Shown: positions 1 through 8,409 of the stretch, piece by piece
Layout of the letters: each line of letters opens with the position of its first letter
Position numbering within the stretch: position 1 is the stretch's first letter
NCBI RefSeq assembly: GCF_001636695.1
Contig: NZ_LGEL01000018.1
Coordinates: forward strand, 28,357-92,356
Direction: 5' to 3'
Origin: Pedobacter panaciterrae
Lineage (GTDB): Bacteria > Bacteroidota > Bacteroidia > Sphingobacteriales > Sphingobacteriaceae
Length of the DNA stretch: 64,000 nt
Notes under the pieces: model-generated
Database searches by the model: none
Seen by the model: the letters and a program-made list of their open reading frames with translations, nothing else
What the model was told of the DNA's origin: nothing
Translations under genes and position numbers: made by a program

Positions 1-1
1 G

Positions 2-1450
2 AAATACCCAAAACAGCTTTGGGCTTTGTTTTTAGTGGAGATGTGGGAACGCTTTTGCTTTTATGGCATGAGGGGTATGCTCACCATTTTCATGATCGAC
101 AAAATCGTAGGTCTTGCACTTACAGATAAAGATGCCAATCTGCAATACGCTGCTATTCAAGCATTCGTTTATGCTTTCACCTTCCTCGGTGGTATTTTTG
201 CTGATAAAATCTTAGGTTTTAGAAAATCACTTTTCTTTGGTGGAATGATCATGATCCTTGGCAATTTAATCATTGCTATCTCTCCAAAAGAGTTCTTTTA
301 TATTGGCATTACACTTTCAATTATCGGAACAGGTTTTTTCAAACCAAACGTATCGTCGATGGTAGGCGATTTATATAAAGAGGGTGATGCCCGCCGGGAT
401 GCAGGCTACGGGATGTTCTATGCAGGTATCAATATTGGCGGTTTACTTGGTGGTGCACTTTGTGTTTACCTTGGCAAATATGTTTCATGGAATTATGCCT
501 TCCTTGCTGCTGCAATTGTTATGGCTTTAGGACTGGTAACCTTTCTCTTTACACAGAAAACTTTAGGCCCTATTGGTGATTCACCTTTAAAAAACATGGC
601 CGTATCGAAGAAAAGAGCACGTGAAATTGGCGTTTACCTATTCTCCCTGATCTCTGTTCCATTGATTTTGATTATGGTTCAAAACACGCATTATACAGAT
701 TATTTCATGTATACCATTGCGCCCTTATCAATTATCTATTTCTTATATGAGACATATAAAGTTAAGGACAGAAAATTTCAGATGAAATTGTTTGCCGCAT
801 TTATCTTTATCTTCTGCTATTTCTTGTTCAATGCCATTTACGAGCAAAGCGGTGGTTCACTGGCTCTTTTTGCAGAAAAAAACTTGTCGCACACCCTTTT
901 ATTCTTTAACATCGATCCTAACGTAGTAAACAACAGTTCTAATTCTTTATTCGTAATTATATTTAGTCCTTTAATTGGTTTATTGTGGTTATGGCTCGCT
1001 AAAAAGAAAATGGAACCAAACTCGATTATCAAATTTGGCATAGGGTTTCTATTCCTGGCAGCATCCTTTTATATCTTCTTTTACACTCGCTTTTTTGCCG
1101 ATGCAAATGGTGTAACTTCATTAAATCTTTTCACACTGGGGTATTTGGTCACAACCATTGGTGAACTTTGCTTAGGCCCGATCGGTATGTCGCTGGTTAC
1201 GCAATTGTCACCTAAAAAATTAACAGGAATGATGATGGGTATGTGGTTTTTAGCAAGCGCATTCGGACAATTTGCCGCAGGAAAACTTGGTGCAGAGATG
1301 TCTGTAAGCGGAGATAATGTATCTTTGATTACCAAGCTGGAATCTTACACTTCAGGATATTATCAACTGGCTATTTATGCTGCTGTTGCCGGAGTTTTTT
1401 TGATCCTTTTCTCTCCTTTAATTAAGCGCTTAATGCAAGGAGTTAGTTAA
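2..1450 (+). CDS. POT/PTR2 family proton-coupled peptide transporter (5' end outside window)
   Basis: Inner-membrane symporter of the major facilitator superfamily that imports di- and tripeptides with protons. The reading frame is open from base 2, so the first codons lie outside the window; the TTG at 26 is internal, because the residues before it (KYPKQLWALF) match the usual N-terminal approach to helix 1. The POT signature EMWERFCFYGMR follows at once. Other family marks are GGIFADKILGFRKS (the helix 2-3 loop) and FYAGINIGGLLGG (second PTR2 signature). Many hydrophobic helices run through about 480 visible residues, close to full family length. A strong intrinsic terminator follows. Family assignment is firm; substrate range is not visible. 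Confidence 0.93.
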   Translation, partial: KYPKQLWALFLVEMWERFCFYGMRGMLTIFMIDKIVGLALTDKDANLQYAAIQAFVYAFTFLGGIFADKILGFRKSLFFGGMIMILGNLIIAISPKEFFYIGITLSIIGTGFFKPNVSSMVGDLYKEGDARRDAGYGMFYAGINIGGLLGGALCVYLGKYVSWNYAFLAAAIVMALGLVTFLFTQKTLGPIGDSPLKNMAVSKKRAREIGVYLFSLISVPLILIMVQNTHYTDYFMYTIAPLSIIYFLYETYKVKDRKFQMKLFAAFIFIFCYFLFNAIYEQSGGSLALFAEKNLSHTLLFFNIDPNVVNNSSNSLFVIIFSPLIGLLWLWLAKKKMEPNSIIKFGIGFLFLAASFYIFFYTRFFADANGVTSLNLFTLGYLVTTIGELCLGPIGMSLVTQLSPKKLTGMMMGMWFLASAFGQFAAGKLGAEMSVSGDNVSLITKLESYTSGYYQLAIYAAVAGVFLILFSPLIKRLMQGVS

Positions 1451-1475
1451 AATATGTTAATAGTATAAAATATGA

Positions 1476-1506
1476 CCTGTAACACTAATAGTGTTACAGG
1501 TTTTTT
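1476..1506 (+). terminator. Intrinsic terminator after the peptide transporter
   Basis: A perfect stem (CCTGTAACACT / AGTGTTACAGG) with a 3-nt loop is followed by TTTTTT. It starts 25 bp after the transporter stop codon and isolates it from the next gene. Confidence 0.88.
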
Positions 1507-1573
1507 CATTTTTAATGATTAATTTCGGCAAAAATCCGCAAGATTAATTTATAAAAAACGGTAAATATTGAAC

Positions 1574-2305
1574 GTGTCAGACAGTCTAGTAATTATACCT
1601 ACTTACAACGAAAAAGAGAATATTGAGAGAATCATCAGAAAGGTTTTTTCTTTGAACTACTTATTCGAAATATTAATTATTGATGATGGTTCCCCTGATG
1701 GCACGGCAGAAATAGTTAAAAGTCTCCAGCAAGAATATCCTGCACTTCATTTAGAACAAAGAACAGGAAAACTTGGCCTTGGAACTGCTTATATCCATGG
1801 TTTCAGATGGGCACTGGCAAGAGCTCAATATCAATATATTTTCGAGATGGATGCAGATTTCTCACACAATCCGGATGATCTGACACGTCTACGTGAAGCC
1901 TGTGTTAATGGTGCAGATGTTGCTGTAGGCTCTCGCTATGTTAGAGGGGTTAATGTGGTAAACTGGCCCATGAGTAGGGTTCTAATGTCTTATTTTGCCT
2001 CTATGTATGTGCGTTTGATTACACGTATTGATATTCAGGATGCAACTGCAGGCTTTAAATGCTACCGTCGGGAAGTACTAGCTACTATTCCATTAGATAA
2101 GATTAAATTTGTTGGCTATGCTTTCCAGATCGAAATGAAGTTTACAGCCATTAAATACGGCTTTAAAGTAGAAGAAGTTCCAATTATATTTACTGATCGC
2201 ACGGAGGGTACTTCAAAAATGAGTACCCGGATTTTCAGGGAAGCTTTTATTGGAGTAATCCAAATGAAGATATGGAGTTGGTTCAGAAAATACGACAGAG
2301 CTTAA
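1574..2305 (+). CDS. Polyprenol monophosphomannose synthase-like GT2 glycosyltransferase
   Basis: A GT-A fold transferase expected to move mannose (or a related sugar) from its nucleotide donor onto a polyprenyl phosphate at the cytoplasmic face of the membrane. The N-terminus has the GT2 pattern VIIPTYNEKENI. IIDDGSPDGT gives the first Asp pair and MDADFSHNP the DXD metal site. With about 243 residues and no C-terminal membrane helices it is the soluble, single-domain form. No ATG is available: TTG at 1568 and GTG at 1574 are both in frame, and GTG is preferred because it yields the usual MSDSLVIIPTYNE start. The neighbour GT117 protein at 26 kb would use a polyprenyl-phosphate sugar donor, a possible but unproved link. 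Confidence 0.9.
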   Translation: MSDSLVIIPTYNEKENIERIIRKVFSLNYLFEILIIDDGSPDGTAEIVKSLQQEYPALHLEQRTGKLGLGTAYIHGFRWALARAQYQYIFEMDADFSHNPDDLTRLREACVNGADVAVGSRYVRGVNVVNWPMSRVLMSYFASMYVRLITRIDIQDATAGFKCYRREVLATIPLDKIKFVGYAFQIEMKFTAIKYGFKVEEVPIIFTDRTEGTSKMSTRIFREAFIGVIQMKIWSWFRKYDRA

Positions 2306-2306
2306 T

Positions 2307-2822
2307 TTATTCTTCTTTTCTGGGTTTTCCATCACGCATCATAGTTCCAAAATCCCAATCTTTATCCATAGCTAAAACTATCTTTACAATTCTTTTGGTA
2401 CGGGTAGCTTCTGTTTTAGCTGAATTAAGCCAATTAATATAATAGTTTTGATGCGACTTAGGTTGCTTTAAAAAATTTTTAAGCAGATGCGATTCATCAG
2501 AAAGGCAAACTTCCAGATCTTCTGGCATATCGATCTTAAAAGTTGTATCCTCTTCTAAAGAGAGTTCCAAAATTCCACCCAGATCTTTCTTAAGCTGCTT
2601 ACGAATACCAGCATTTAAGGCTATAATGAAGCTTCCCTCTCCCATTGGCACGAGAGATACCCCCTCAATTTCAATCTGATCTAAACGACCTTTAACCCGA
2701 TAACTCCTTCTATAATCAGATTTAATCATATTGGCAACAGCAAGCGGAATAAAGATATAAGTCCAGCCTGTTTTTTCGCCCATTTCGGCAAAACGCTCTA
2801 TTTCTGCTTTAAAAGTAACCAT
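2307..2822 (-). CDS. DUF1905 / YdeI (OmdA-like) family protein
   Basis: Small cytoplasmic protein with two parts: an N-terminal DUF1905 barrel (about residues 1-85, with GWTYIFIPL and GEGSFIIALNA) and a C-terminal YdeI/OmpD-associated helical segment (about 100-170, with LEVCLSDE and a YINWLNSAKTEATR region). The family is loosely tied to bacteriocin or peptide resistance in some bacteria, but the biochemical role is unknown. An upstream in-frame ATG would add eight residues; the ATG at 2822 (MVTFKAEIERF) fits the domain start better. It ends 1 bp from the convergent mannosyltransferase stop, with no visible terminator between them. Confidence 0.8.
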   Translation of the reverse strand: MVTFKAEIERFAEMGEKTGWTYIFIPLAVANMIKSDYRRSYRVKGRLDQIEIEGVSLVPMGEGSFIIALNAGIRKQLKKDLGGILELSLEEDTTFKIDMPEDLEVCLSDESHLLKNFLKQPKSHQNYYINWLNSAKTEATRTKRIVKIVLAMDKDWDFGTMMRDGKPRKEE

Positions 2823-2893
2823 ACGTAGTTTAAAGATAAGGAACAATTTAATATCAAAAAAGATATTCGATGCACTATAAGCAGGTTGTTTTT

Positions 2894-2960
2894 AGAGCGG
2901 TCGCTTTAAGCGGTCGTCTTAAGGAGGCAGACGTATTAAGGACGGTCGTCATCTCGATCA
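2894..2960. repeat. Decayed GCGGTCG tandem units joined to half of the dispersed palindrome
   Basis: Four diverged units of 13-17 bp, with cores GCGGTCGCTTTAA, GCGGTCGTCTTAA, GCAGACGTATTAA and GACGGTCGTC, run into CGTCATCTCGATCAG, a recognisable left half of the dispersed palindrome with no matching right arm. It is the same arrangement as the clean array at 24812-25098, but eroded. Confidence 0.6.
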
Positions 2961-2977
2961 GTCACTTCAAAGCTACG

Positions 2978-3838
2978 TTAAAATTTCTCTTCTACTCCAA
3001 GTCCAAACAATGCAAAATCATATTTAACCGGATCCATAGGATCAAATCTAAGCAGTTCGTTTGTGAGTTCCACTGCTGTACGCCAATCCGTCTGCTTTCT
3101 TTCAATTAAGGCCAGTTTACGCGCTACCCGATCTACATGCACATCACATGGACATACTAAATCTGAAGGCTTAATTGTATTCCAGATTCCAAAATCTACG
3201 CCCTTGTTATCCTTTCTCACCATCCACCTTAAAAACATATTTAAACGCTTGCAAGTTGACTTTTGCATTGGCGAAGAAACATGCTTTATAGTTCTCCTTG
3301 GATAATCTGGAAGAGAAAAGAAATAAGACCTGAAATAATTAAGAGATCTTTCTGCTTTTGGCACCTGTTGGGTTAACTCCGGCAACATGCAACTTGAAGA
3401 AGCATACTTAGTATACCCATGCTGAATCTCATCAGTTAGAAAGTCACTTCTAAAGACATCCGAAGGAGATAAAAATGCAGTCTCAAGACTATCAAATTGT
3501 TGATAGTGCTGATTAAAAAAGGCCACGAAATACAAAAGATCAGTATCGTTAAACGTTCTGTGCTTAAAGCCAAGTAACCGTTTCAAATCATCCTCACCAT
3601 GATGCAGCATAAAATTATGCGGATCATTGTCCATCCGTGCAAAAAGCTCATTGCACTTATTAATGATGGTTTTTCGTTGTCCCCAAGCTAAAATTGCCGC
3701 AAAAAATGCGGCAATTTCGATATCTTGCTTTTTAGTATACTGGTGCGGAATACAGATAGGGTCATTTTGAATAAAGTTTGGTCGGTTATACTGATCAACC
3801 TTTACATCCAAAAATTCTTTGAGTTCTAAAAATTCCAA
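2978..3838 (-). CDS. TIGR02757 family protein (DUF2400)
   Basis: Conserved Bacteroidota cytoplasmic protein of 286 residues. Visible family features are FFAAILAWGQRKTIINK near residue 45, RTFNDTDLLYF near 92, and the C-terminal stretch from KRLNMFLRWMVRKD through PLDVHVDRVAR-like DVHVDRVARKLALIER. The helical layout and this latter stretch resemble HhH base-excision glycosylases, and such a link has been proposed for TIGR02757, but no catalytic activity is established. The ATG start gives normal length with no signal peptide. A diverged palindrome lies just upstream of its start. Confidence 0.83.
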   Translation of the reverse strand: MEFLELKEFLDVKVDQYNRPNFIQNDPICIPHQYTKKQDIEIAAFFAAILAWGQRKTIINKCNELFARMDNDPHNFMLHHGEDDLKRLLGFKHRTFNDTDLLYFVAFFNQHYQQFDSLETAFLSPSDVFRSDFLTDEIQHGYTKYASSSCMLPELTQQVPKAERSLNYFRSYFFSLPDYPRRTIKHVSSPMQKSTCKRLNMFLRWMVRKDNKGVDFGIWNTIKPSDLVCPCDVHVDRVARKLALIERKQTDWRTAVELTNELLRFDPMDPVKYDFALFGLGVEEKF

Positions 3839-3896
3839 GGTGTAATGTTTAAAATAGCTTTATTAATTAAATTATGTAATCTAGGGATTTACAATA

Positions 3897-3951
3897 CGTC
3901 ATCTCGAAATGAGGAACGATTGAGAGATCTCTCTCTTCTTTCGAGATGACG
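3897..3951. repeat. Dispersed palindromic element, diverged copy
   Basis: Outer arms CGTCATCTCGAAA (3897) and TTTCGAGATGACG (ending 3951) are exact inverse complements. The core GAGAGATCTCTC is itself a palindrome, while the stretch between arm and core has drifted from the family consensus. It lies between two minus-strand genes, downstream of the 5' end of the TIGR02757 gene and just past the metB stop. A second partial ATGACGAGATGA follows. Confidence 0.8.
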
Positions 3952-3974
3952 GAATGACGAGATGAAGGGGTGAA

Positions 3975-5114
3975 TTAACTTAACGCCTGCTCTAGGTCGG
4001 CAAGCAGATCATCAATATCCTCAACACCAACACTAAGGCGCAACAGGTTATCTGTAACACCTACTTTCTCACGTTCCGCCTTAGGGATGGAACCGTGAGT
4101 CATTGTTGTTGGATGGTTAATTAACGATTCTACTCCCCCAAGAGATTCTGCAAGTGTAAAAACTTTAAAAGAAGAAGCCACGCGGAATGTTTCCTGAAGA
4201 TCAGCATCCTTTAAAGTTATAGATACCATCCCTCCAAAACCACGCATTTGTTTTTTCGCAATATCATGGTTAGGGTGATCTTCAAAGCCTGGCCAGTAGA
4301 TCTTATCAATCTTTGGGTGATTTTTAAGATAACGCGCCACTTTTTCTCCGTTCTCACAATGCGCTTTCATTCTTAGATGAAGTGTTTTAATCCCTCTTAG
4401 CACTAAAAAAGCATCCTGAGGTCCCGGAGTTGCACCGCAAGCATTGTAGATAAACCAAAGATCTTTATAAAGCTGGTCATCATTTACAAGCAAAGCACCC
4501 ATTACCACATCAGAGTGTCCCCCAATGTATTTGGTTACAGAGTGCATTACAATATCCGCACCCAAATCCATTGGATTCTGTAAATAAGGAGATGCAAAAG
4601 TATTATCAACAGTAAGAATTAACTTGTGCTGTTTAGTAATTTTAGCAACCCCCTCAATGTCAATGATCCTCATTGTCGGATTGGTTGGTGTTTCTATCCA
4701 AACCAATTTAGTATTTTCATTGATGTGTGGCAGTATGTTTTCCGGTTTCGATAAATCCAGAAAATGAAACTTAATGCCATACTTTTCATAAACCTTGGTA
4801 AATATGCGATAAGAACCACCATAAAGATCGTTCCCGGTAATCACCTCATCGCCAGGCTTCAACAACCTTAATACAGTATCTGTAGCGCCCATTCCGCTCG
4901 AAAAAGCCAGTCCATATTTAGCATTTTCTAATGCTGCCAAACAATCTTCAAGTGCTTTACGAGTTGGATTAGTACCTCTCGAATATTCAAAACCCTTGTG
5001 GTCACCCGGCGATTTCTGCCAGTAAGTAGAAGTTTGATAAATCGGGGTCATCACTGCTCCTGTTGTAGGATCAGGCTCTTGTCCGGCGTGGATCGCTTTA
5101 GTTGCAAATTTCAT
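3975..5114 (-). CDS. metB: Cystathionine gamma-synthase / trans-sulfuration PLP enzyme
   Basis: Cytoplasmic PLP enzyme of the Cys/Met metabolism family, expected to join activated homoserine to cysteine (or sulfide) in methionine synthesis. The PLP lysine is K195 in HSVTKYIGGHSD. Other family motifs are TPIYQTSTYW (residue 23), EYSRGTNPTR (43), FSSGMGA (71), DNTFASPYLQNP (170) and SLGGVESL near the C-terminus. The length of 379 aa is normal. Its ATG overlaps the preceding gene's stop as ATGA (4 bp), so it is the last gene of a minus-strand operon after proS and an unknown gene. Beta-lyase or sulfhydrylase activity cannot be excluded from sequence alone. Confidence 0.9.
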   Translation of the reverse strand: MKFATKAIHAGQEPDPTTGAVMTPIYQTSTYWQKSPGDHKGFEYSRGTNPTRKALEDCLAALENAKYGLAFSSGMGATDTVLRLLKPGDEVITGNDLYGGSYRIFTKVYEKYGIKFHFLDLSKPENILPHINENTKLVWIETPTNPTMRIIDIEGVAKITKQHKLILTVDNTFASPYLQNPMDLGADIVMHSVTKYIGGHSDVVMGALLVNDDQLYKDLWFIYNACGATPGPQDAFLVLRGIKTLHLRMKAHCENGEKVARYLKNHPKIDKIYWPGFEDHPNHDIAKKQMRGFGGMVSITLKDADLQETFRVASSFKVFTLAESLGGVESLINHPTTMTHGSIPKAEREKVGVTDNLLRLSVGVEDIDDLLADLEQALS

Positions 5115-5806
5115 ATATTATCGTTCTGCTCAATTTCTGATTTAAACTGGTAACCAAGGTTTTTACTGGTTGGATAACCGCTTGAAGCCAGCATTGATTG
5201 TTTTTGATTTAAAGTTACTTCTTTTATTTCTGCAAAAGGAGGTAATAAAAGATCAGAGTCCAGACAGTGAAGAATAGACCGTTCTATAATATCTGTCAGC
5301 TTTTCTTCCGTTACAACGTTTTCAGCCATGCTTTGGTATAAGAAATCTAGCGCTCCCTCTCCTTCAACCATAAAATGCTTTTCCTTGTTAACCAGTATGC
5401 GCGCAATTAGCGATCCTTCATCTGCCAATCTGTTATATTTCACAGAATCAGCAAGAAAATTATGGATGTAAATAGTTCCGCAATAGCTCAGAGACTCATC
5501 TTCCTTTATGTACTTTGTCTGGTATATGGAGTGTGTTTTATCAAAGGCAAATACATTGGTATGCATAGACACCATCAGCATATCACCTGAAAACTTAAGC
5601 TGACCTTCAAACTTACCACTTTCCTTAAAATGCACTTCAACAGAAGGATCTTTCGCTACATAATCCGTTTGCAACTTAACTGCAATTTTAGAAAGCTGGG
5701 TCTTCAGCAAACCGAAGACCTCAGTAGTGTTTCTAAATATCTTTTGTTTTAATGAAGCTTTACTTTCGAATTCGCTCAGTATTTTACCGTAGTTTTCAGT
5801 TTCCAT
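5111..5806 (-). CDS. Conserved hypothetical protein between proS and metB
   Basis: I do not recognise a named domain. The 231-residue product is soluble, with no signal peptide and no membrane helix. It has a helical N-terminus (about 1-50), a beta-rich middle (about 55-130, with KFEGQLKFSGDMLMVSMHTN and SLSYCGTIYIHNF) and a C-terminal helical part ending acidic. The middle resembles a sensing or binding fold more than an enzyme, and no clear metal- or nucleotide-binding motif is seen. It starts 11 bp after the proS stop and overlaps metB by 4 bp, so the three are probably translated from one message. Function unknown. Confidence 0.75.
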   Translation of the reverse strand: METENYGKILSEFESKASLKQKIFRNTTEVFGLLKTQLSKIAVKLQTDYVAKDPSVEVHFKESGKFEGQLKFSGDMLMVSMHTNVFAFDKTHSIYQTKYIKEDESLSYCGTIYIHNFLADSVKYNRLADEGSLIARILVNKEKHFMVEGEGALDFLYQSMAENVVTEEKLTDIIERSILHCLDSDLLLPPFAEIKEVTLNQKQSMLASSGYPTSKNLGYQFKSEIEQNDNI

Positions 5807-5817
5807 TCCATTAAAGT

Positions 5818-7290
5818 TTAGTATGCGCGTGCAAATAATACCCTTTGGGTAGATGGTTTACCTGAATAAATACAAACTCCCTCTTCCTGCTTATTATCTA
5901 ATGGGATACACCTGATTGTTGCTTTGGTTTCCTCCTTAATTTTTTGCTCTGTCTCAGGTGTTCCGTCCCAATGCGCAGCAATAAATCCTGCTTTACCATC
6001 AAGCAATTCTTTAAACTCATCGTAAGAATTAGCCTCAGTGGTGTGCTCCGTTCTATAGTCAAAAGCTTTGTTGTAGATGTTTTCTTGAATCTCCTCTAAA
6101 AGTTGGGCAATATGAATTTCAAGTCCTTCCTGAATTACAGTTTGTTTCTCTCTGGTATCTCGTCTTGCAAGCTCAACTGTACCATTTTCCATATCTCTGC
6201 CACCAATTGCCAGACGAATTGGCACACCTTTAAGCTCATATTCAGCAAATTTAAAGCCCGGACGCTGTGTATCACGGTCGTCATATTTCACAGAAATCCC
6301 CAAACGCTTCAGTTTTGGCATTAATTCATCAACAAATGTTGAGATCTTATTTAACTCCTCATCGCCTTTGTAAATAGGAACAATAACTACTTGTATTGGA
6401 GCTAATTTTGGAGGAAGCACCAAACCTGCATCATCACTATGTGCCATAATCAGCGCACCGATTAAACGTGTTGAAACACCCCATGAACTTGCCCAAACAT
6501 GTTCTATTTTACCTTCTTTGTTGGTAAATTTCACATCAAATGCTTTAGCAAAATTTTGCCCAAGGAAGTGAGAGGTTCCAGCTTGCAATGCCTTTCCATC
6601 CTGCATTAAAGCCTCAATGCAATAAGTATCTAAGGCCCCTGCAAAGCGCTCATTAGGAGTTTTTACACCTTTTACTACAGGTAAGCCCATATAGTTTTCT
6701 GCAAAATCTGCATAAACATCAAGCATTTTTCTTGTTTCTCCAATTGCCTCCTCAGATGTTGCATGAGCAGTATGTCCTTCCTGCCATAAAAACTCAGTAG
6801 TACGTAAAAATAAACGAGTACGCATTTCCCATCGTACAACATTTGCCCATTGATTTATTAACAAAGGAAGATCTCTGTAAGATTGAATCCACCCTCTATA
6901 TGTATTCCAGATAATTGTTTCAGAAGTTGGCCTAACGATCAATTCTTCTTCCAGTTTAGCTGTTTCATCAACAATAATGTTTCCATTCCCGTCATTTTTC
7001 AGACGATAATGTGTCACAACGGCACATTCCGTCGCAAAACCTTCAACATGCGAAGCTTCCTTAGAAAAATATGACTTTGGAATGAATAACGGAAAATAAG
7101 CATTACTGTGTCCTGTGTCTTTAAATTTTTGGTCTAAAATCGATTGCATCTTCTCCCAAATGGAGTATCCATAGGGTTTTATCACCATACATCCCTTAAC
7201 GGATGAGTGTTCTGCCAGGTCAGCTTTTATAACAATGTCGTTATACCACTGGGAATAATCTTCGTTTTTACTTGTAATGCCTTTGCTCAT
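5818..7290 (-). CDS. proS: Prolyl-tRNA synthetase, archaeal/eukaryotic-like type
   Basis: Charges tRNA-Pro with proline in the cytoplasm. It is a class II synthetase: RPTSET (motif around residue 118), [16 protein letters not shown] (motif 2, about 163) and a C-terminal anticodon-binding domain beginning near [10 protein letters not shown] (about 300). At 490 aa and without the large editing insertion of E. coli ProS, it is the short archaeal/eukaryal-like form. The C-terminus is the usual aromatic FARAY. The ATG is preceded by a -7-like box on the same strand. It is first gene of the proS-unknown-metB operon. Confidence 0.95.
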   Translation of the reverse strand: MSKGITSKNEDYSQWYNDIVIKADLAEHSSVKGCMVIKPYGYSIWEKMQSILDQKFKDTGHSNAYFPLFIPKSYFSKEASHVEGFATECAVVTHYRLKNDGNGNIIVDETAKLEEELIVRPTSETIIWNTYRGWIQSYRDLPLLINQWANVVRWEMRTRLFLRTTEFLWQEGHTAHATSEEAIGETRKMLDVYADFAENYMGLPVVKGVKTPNERFAGALDTYCIEALMQDGKALQAGTSHFLGQNFAKAFDVKFTNKEGKIEHVWASSWGVSTRLIGALIMAHSDDAGLVLPPKLAPIQVVIVPIYKGDEELNKISTFVDELMPKLKRLGISVKYDDRDTQRPGFKFAEYELKGVPIRLAIGGRDMENGTVELARRDTREKQTVIQEGLEIHIAQLLEEIQENIYNKAFDYRTEHTTEANSYDEFKELLDGKAGFIAAHWDGTPETEQKIKEETKATIRCIPLDNKQEEGVCIYSGKPSTQRVLFARAY

Positions 7291-7337
7291 AGCTGAATGG
7301 AACGTTTTTTGTGTTAAATGACTTGTATTGTAGACTA

Positions 7338-7345
7338 CAAATTTA
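7338..7345 (-). promoter_or_regulatory. Bacteroidota -7 box upstream of proS
   Basis: Minus-strand TAAATTTG matches TAnnTTTG. It would give a 5' UTR of about 40 nt for proS. No well-spaced -33 TTG is obvious (nearest at about 25 nt), so support is partial. Confidence 0.4.
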
Positions 7346-7395
7346 TAAATTTATACCTACAAAAAAATTGCAACACACAAAGAACACATATAGTT

Positions 7396-8352
7396 ATGAA
7401 ACCTAACCATTTATTCACGGGAATGCTCGCCCTAACGGCAATAGTCGTTACGTCCTGCTCTGCGCCAAGGTATGCGCAGCAAAGTGCCAATAGTGATGAT
7501 GATGTTTACAGCAGTACAGTAAAGGCACAGGTTTATACCCCTGCTCCTCAAGTACAGCAGCCTCGATATGATGATCAGCAATATGCTGATGAACAATATG
7601 ACGAGAGTGATTATTATGGAACAAGTGATCCTTATTATGATCAGGATTACTCATCTCGTATAAACAGATTTTATTACTCAAGTCCTTTTAGAACCTACTA
7701 CGATCCATATTATTATTCTGGATGGTATGCAGGTGGCTCACTGGATTTTGGATATAGTCCATTCTACAACAGTTACTGGAATTCACCTTATGGAGGCTGG
7801 GGATTTGCAAGTTCTCCTTTCTGGGGCTACAACAACTTCGGCTGGAATAACTACTACGGTGGTGGTTTTTACGGAGGAGGCCTTTGGGGTGGTGGCGGTT
7901 TATGGGGTGGAGGACTGTGGGGCGGTGGCTATTACACCGGCAGAACTACCAATGTACCAGATTACAGGGCAAGACCATCAATGGGCAGAGAAAACGGTGT
8001 TGGAATAAACCGCAGGTATTCCAGACCTGCAACAGCCACACGAGTGGATGCCAATGGCAACATTGTTCCTAACAGAGCAAGACCTTCAAGAGTGAATCCT
8101 GATGGAACAGTTTCATCAAGACCAGCCAGAACGCCGATACAGCCTGACAACCAAAATTCAAGGCCATCTCGTACTGAAGCTACAAGACCTACAAGAGAAA
8201 GTGCTCCTGCACGTCAGCCAGAAAGCAGACCTAGCTACAGCCCTCCTGCCAGAGAAAGCAGTGGAGGTTCTTCTTCAGGAAGAAGTAGTGGCGGAAGTAC
8301 TGGTGGCGGCGGCGGCGGTGGCGGCAGATCATCAAGATCCGGAAGAGGATAA
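7396..8352 (+). CDS. Tyr/Gly/Ser-rich prolipoprotein, low-complexity
   Basis: Probably a surface or periplasmic lipoprotein of unknown role. The ATG at 7396 gives MKPNHLFTGMLALTAIVVTSC, a clean lipoprotein signal with lipobox VTSC; an upstream in-frame ORF extension would bury this signal. After an Asp/Tyr/Gln-rich stretch (residues 40-100) comes a Gly/Trp/Tyr/Asn-rich block with GGGLWGG repeats (about 120-185). An Arg/Pro/Ser-rich segment (about 195-290) and a final Ser/Gly run ending RSSRSGRG follow. Nothing suggests an enzyme. A GC-rich hairpin separates it from the FadL-like gene, so the two may be co-transcribed with different RNA stability. Confidence 0.82.
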   Translation: MKPNHLFTGMLALTAIVVTSCSAPRYAQQSANSDDDVYSSTVKAQVYTPAPQVQQPRYDDQQYADEQYDESDYYGTSDPYYDQDYSSRINRFYYSSPFRTYYDPYYYSGWYAGGSLDFGYSPFYNSYWNSPYGGWGFASSPFWGYNNFGWNNYYGGGFYGGGLWGGGGLWGGGLWGGGYYTGRTTNVPDYRARPSMGRENGVGINRRYSRPATATRVDANGNIVPNRARPSRVNPDGTVSSRPARTPIQPDNQNSRPSRTEATRPTRESAPARQPESRPSYSPPARESSGGSSSGRSSGGSTGGGGGGGGRSSRSGRG

Positions 8353-8358
8353 TTTAAA

Positions 8359-8381
8359 GCACCCTGCATCATGCAGGGTGC
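8359..8381 (+). terminator. GC-rich hairpin between lipoprotein and porin genes
   Basis: GCACCCTGCAT pairs perfectly with ATGCAGGGTGC across a single C. No T-tract follows, so it may be a partial terminator or an mRNA 3'-end stabiliser rather than a full intrinsic terminator. It lies 7 bp after the lipoprotein stop. Confidence 0.5.
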
Positions 8382-8409
8382 ACTTAAAATCTATTATTAA
8401 GTAAGATAC

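Noticed and set aside
2870-3109. Plus-strand ORF across the decayed repeat
   Set aside because: It is opposite the TIGR02757 gene and made of repeat sequence; no protein-like features.
7727-8404. Several ORFs in other frames of the Tyr/Gly-rich lipoprotein gene
   Set aside because: Low-complexity coding sequence opens other frames by chance; only the 7396 frame has a lipoprotein signal.
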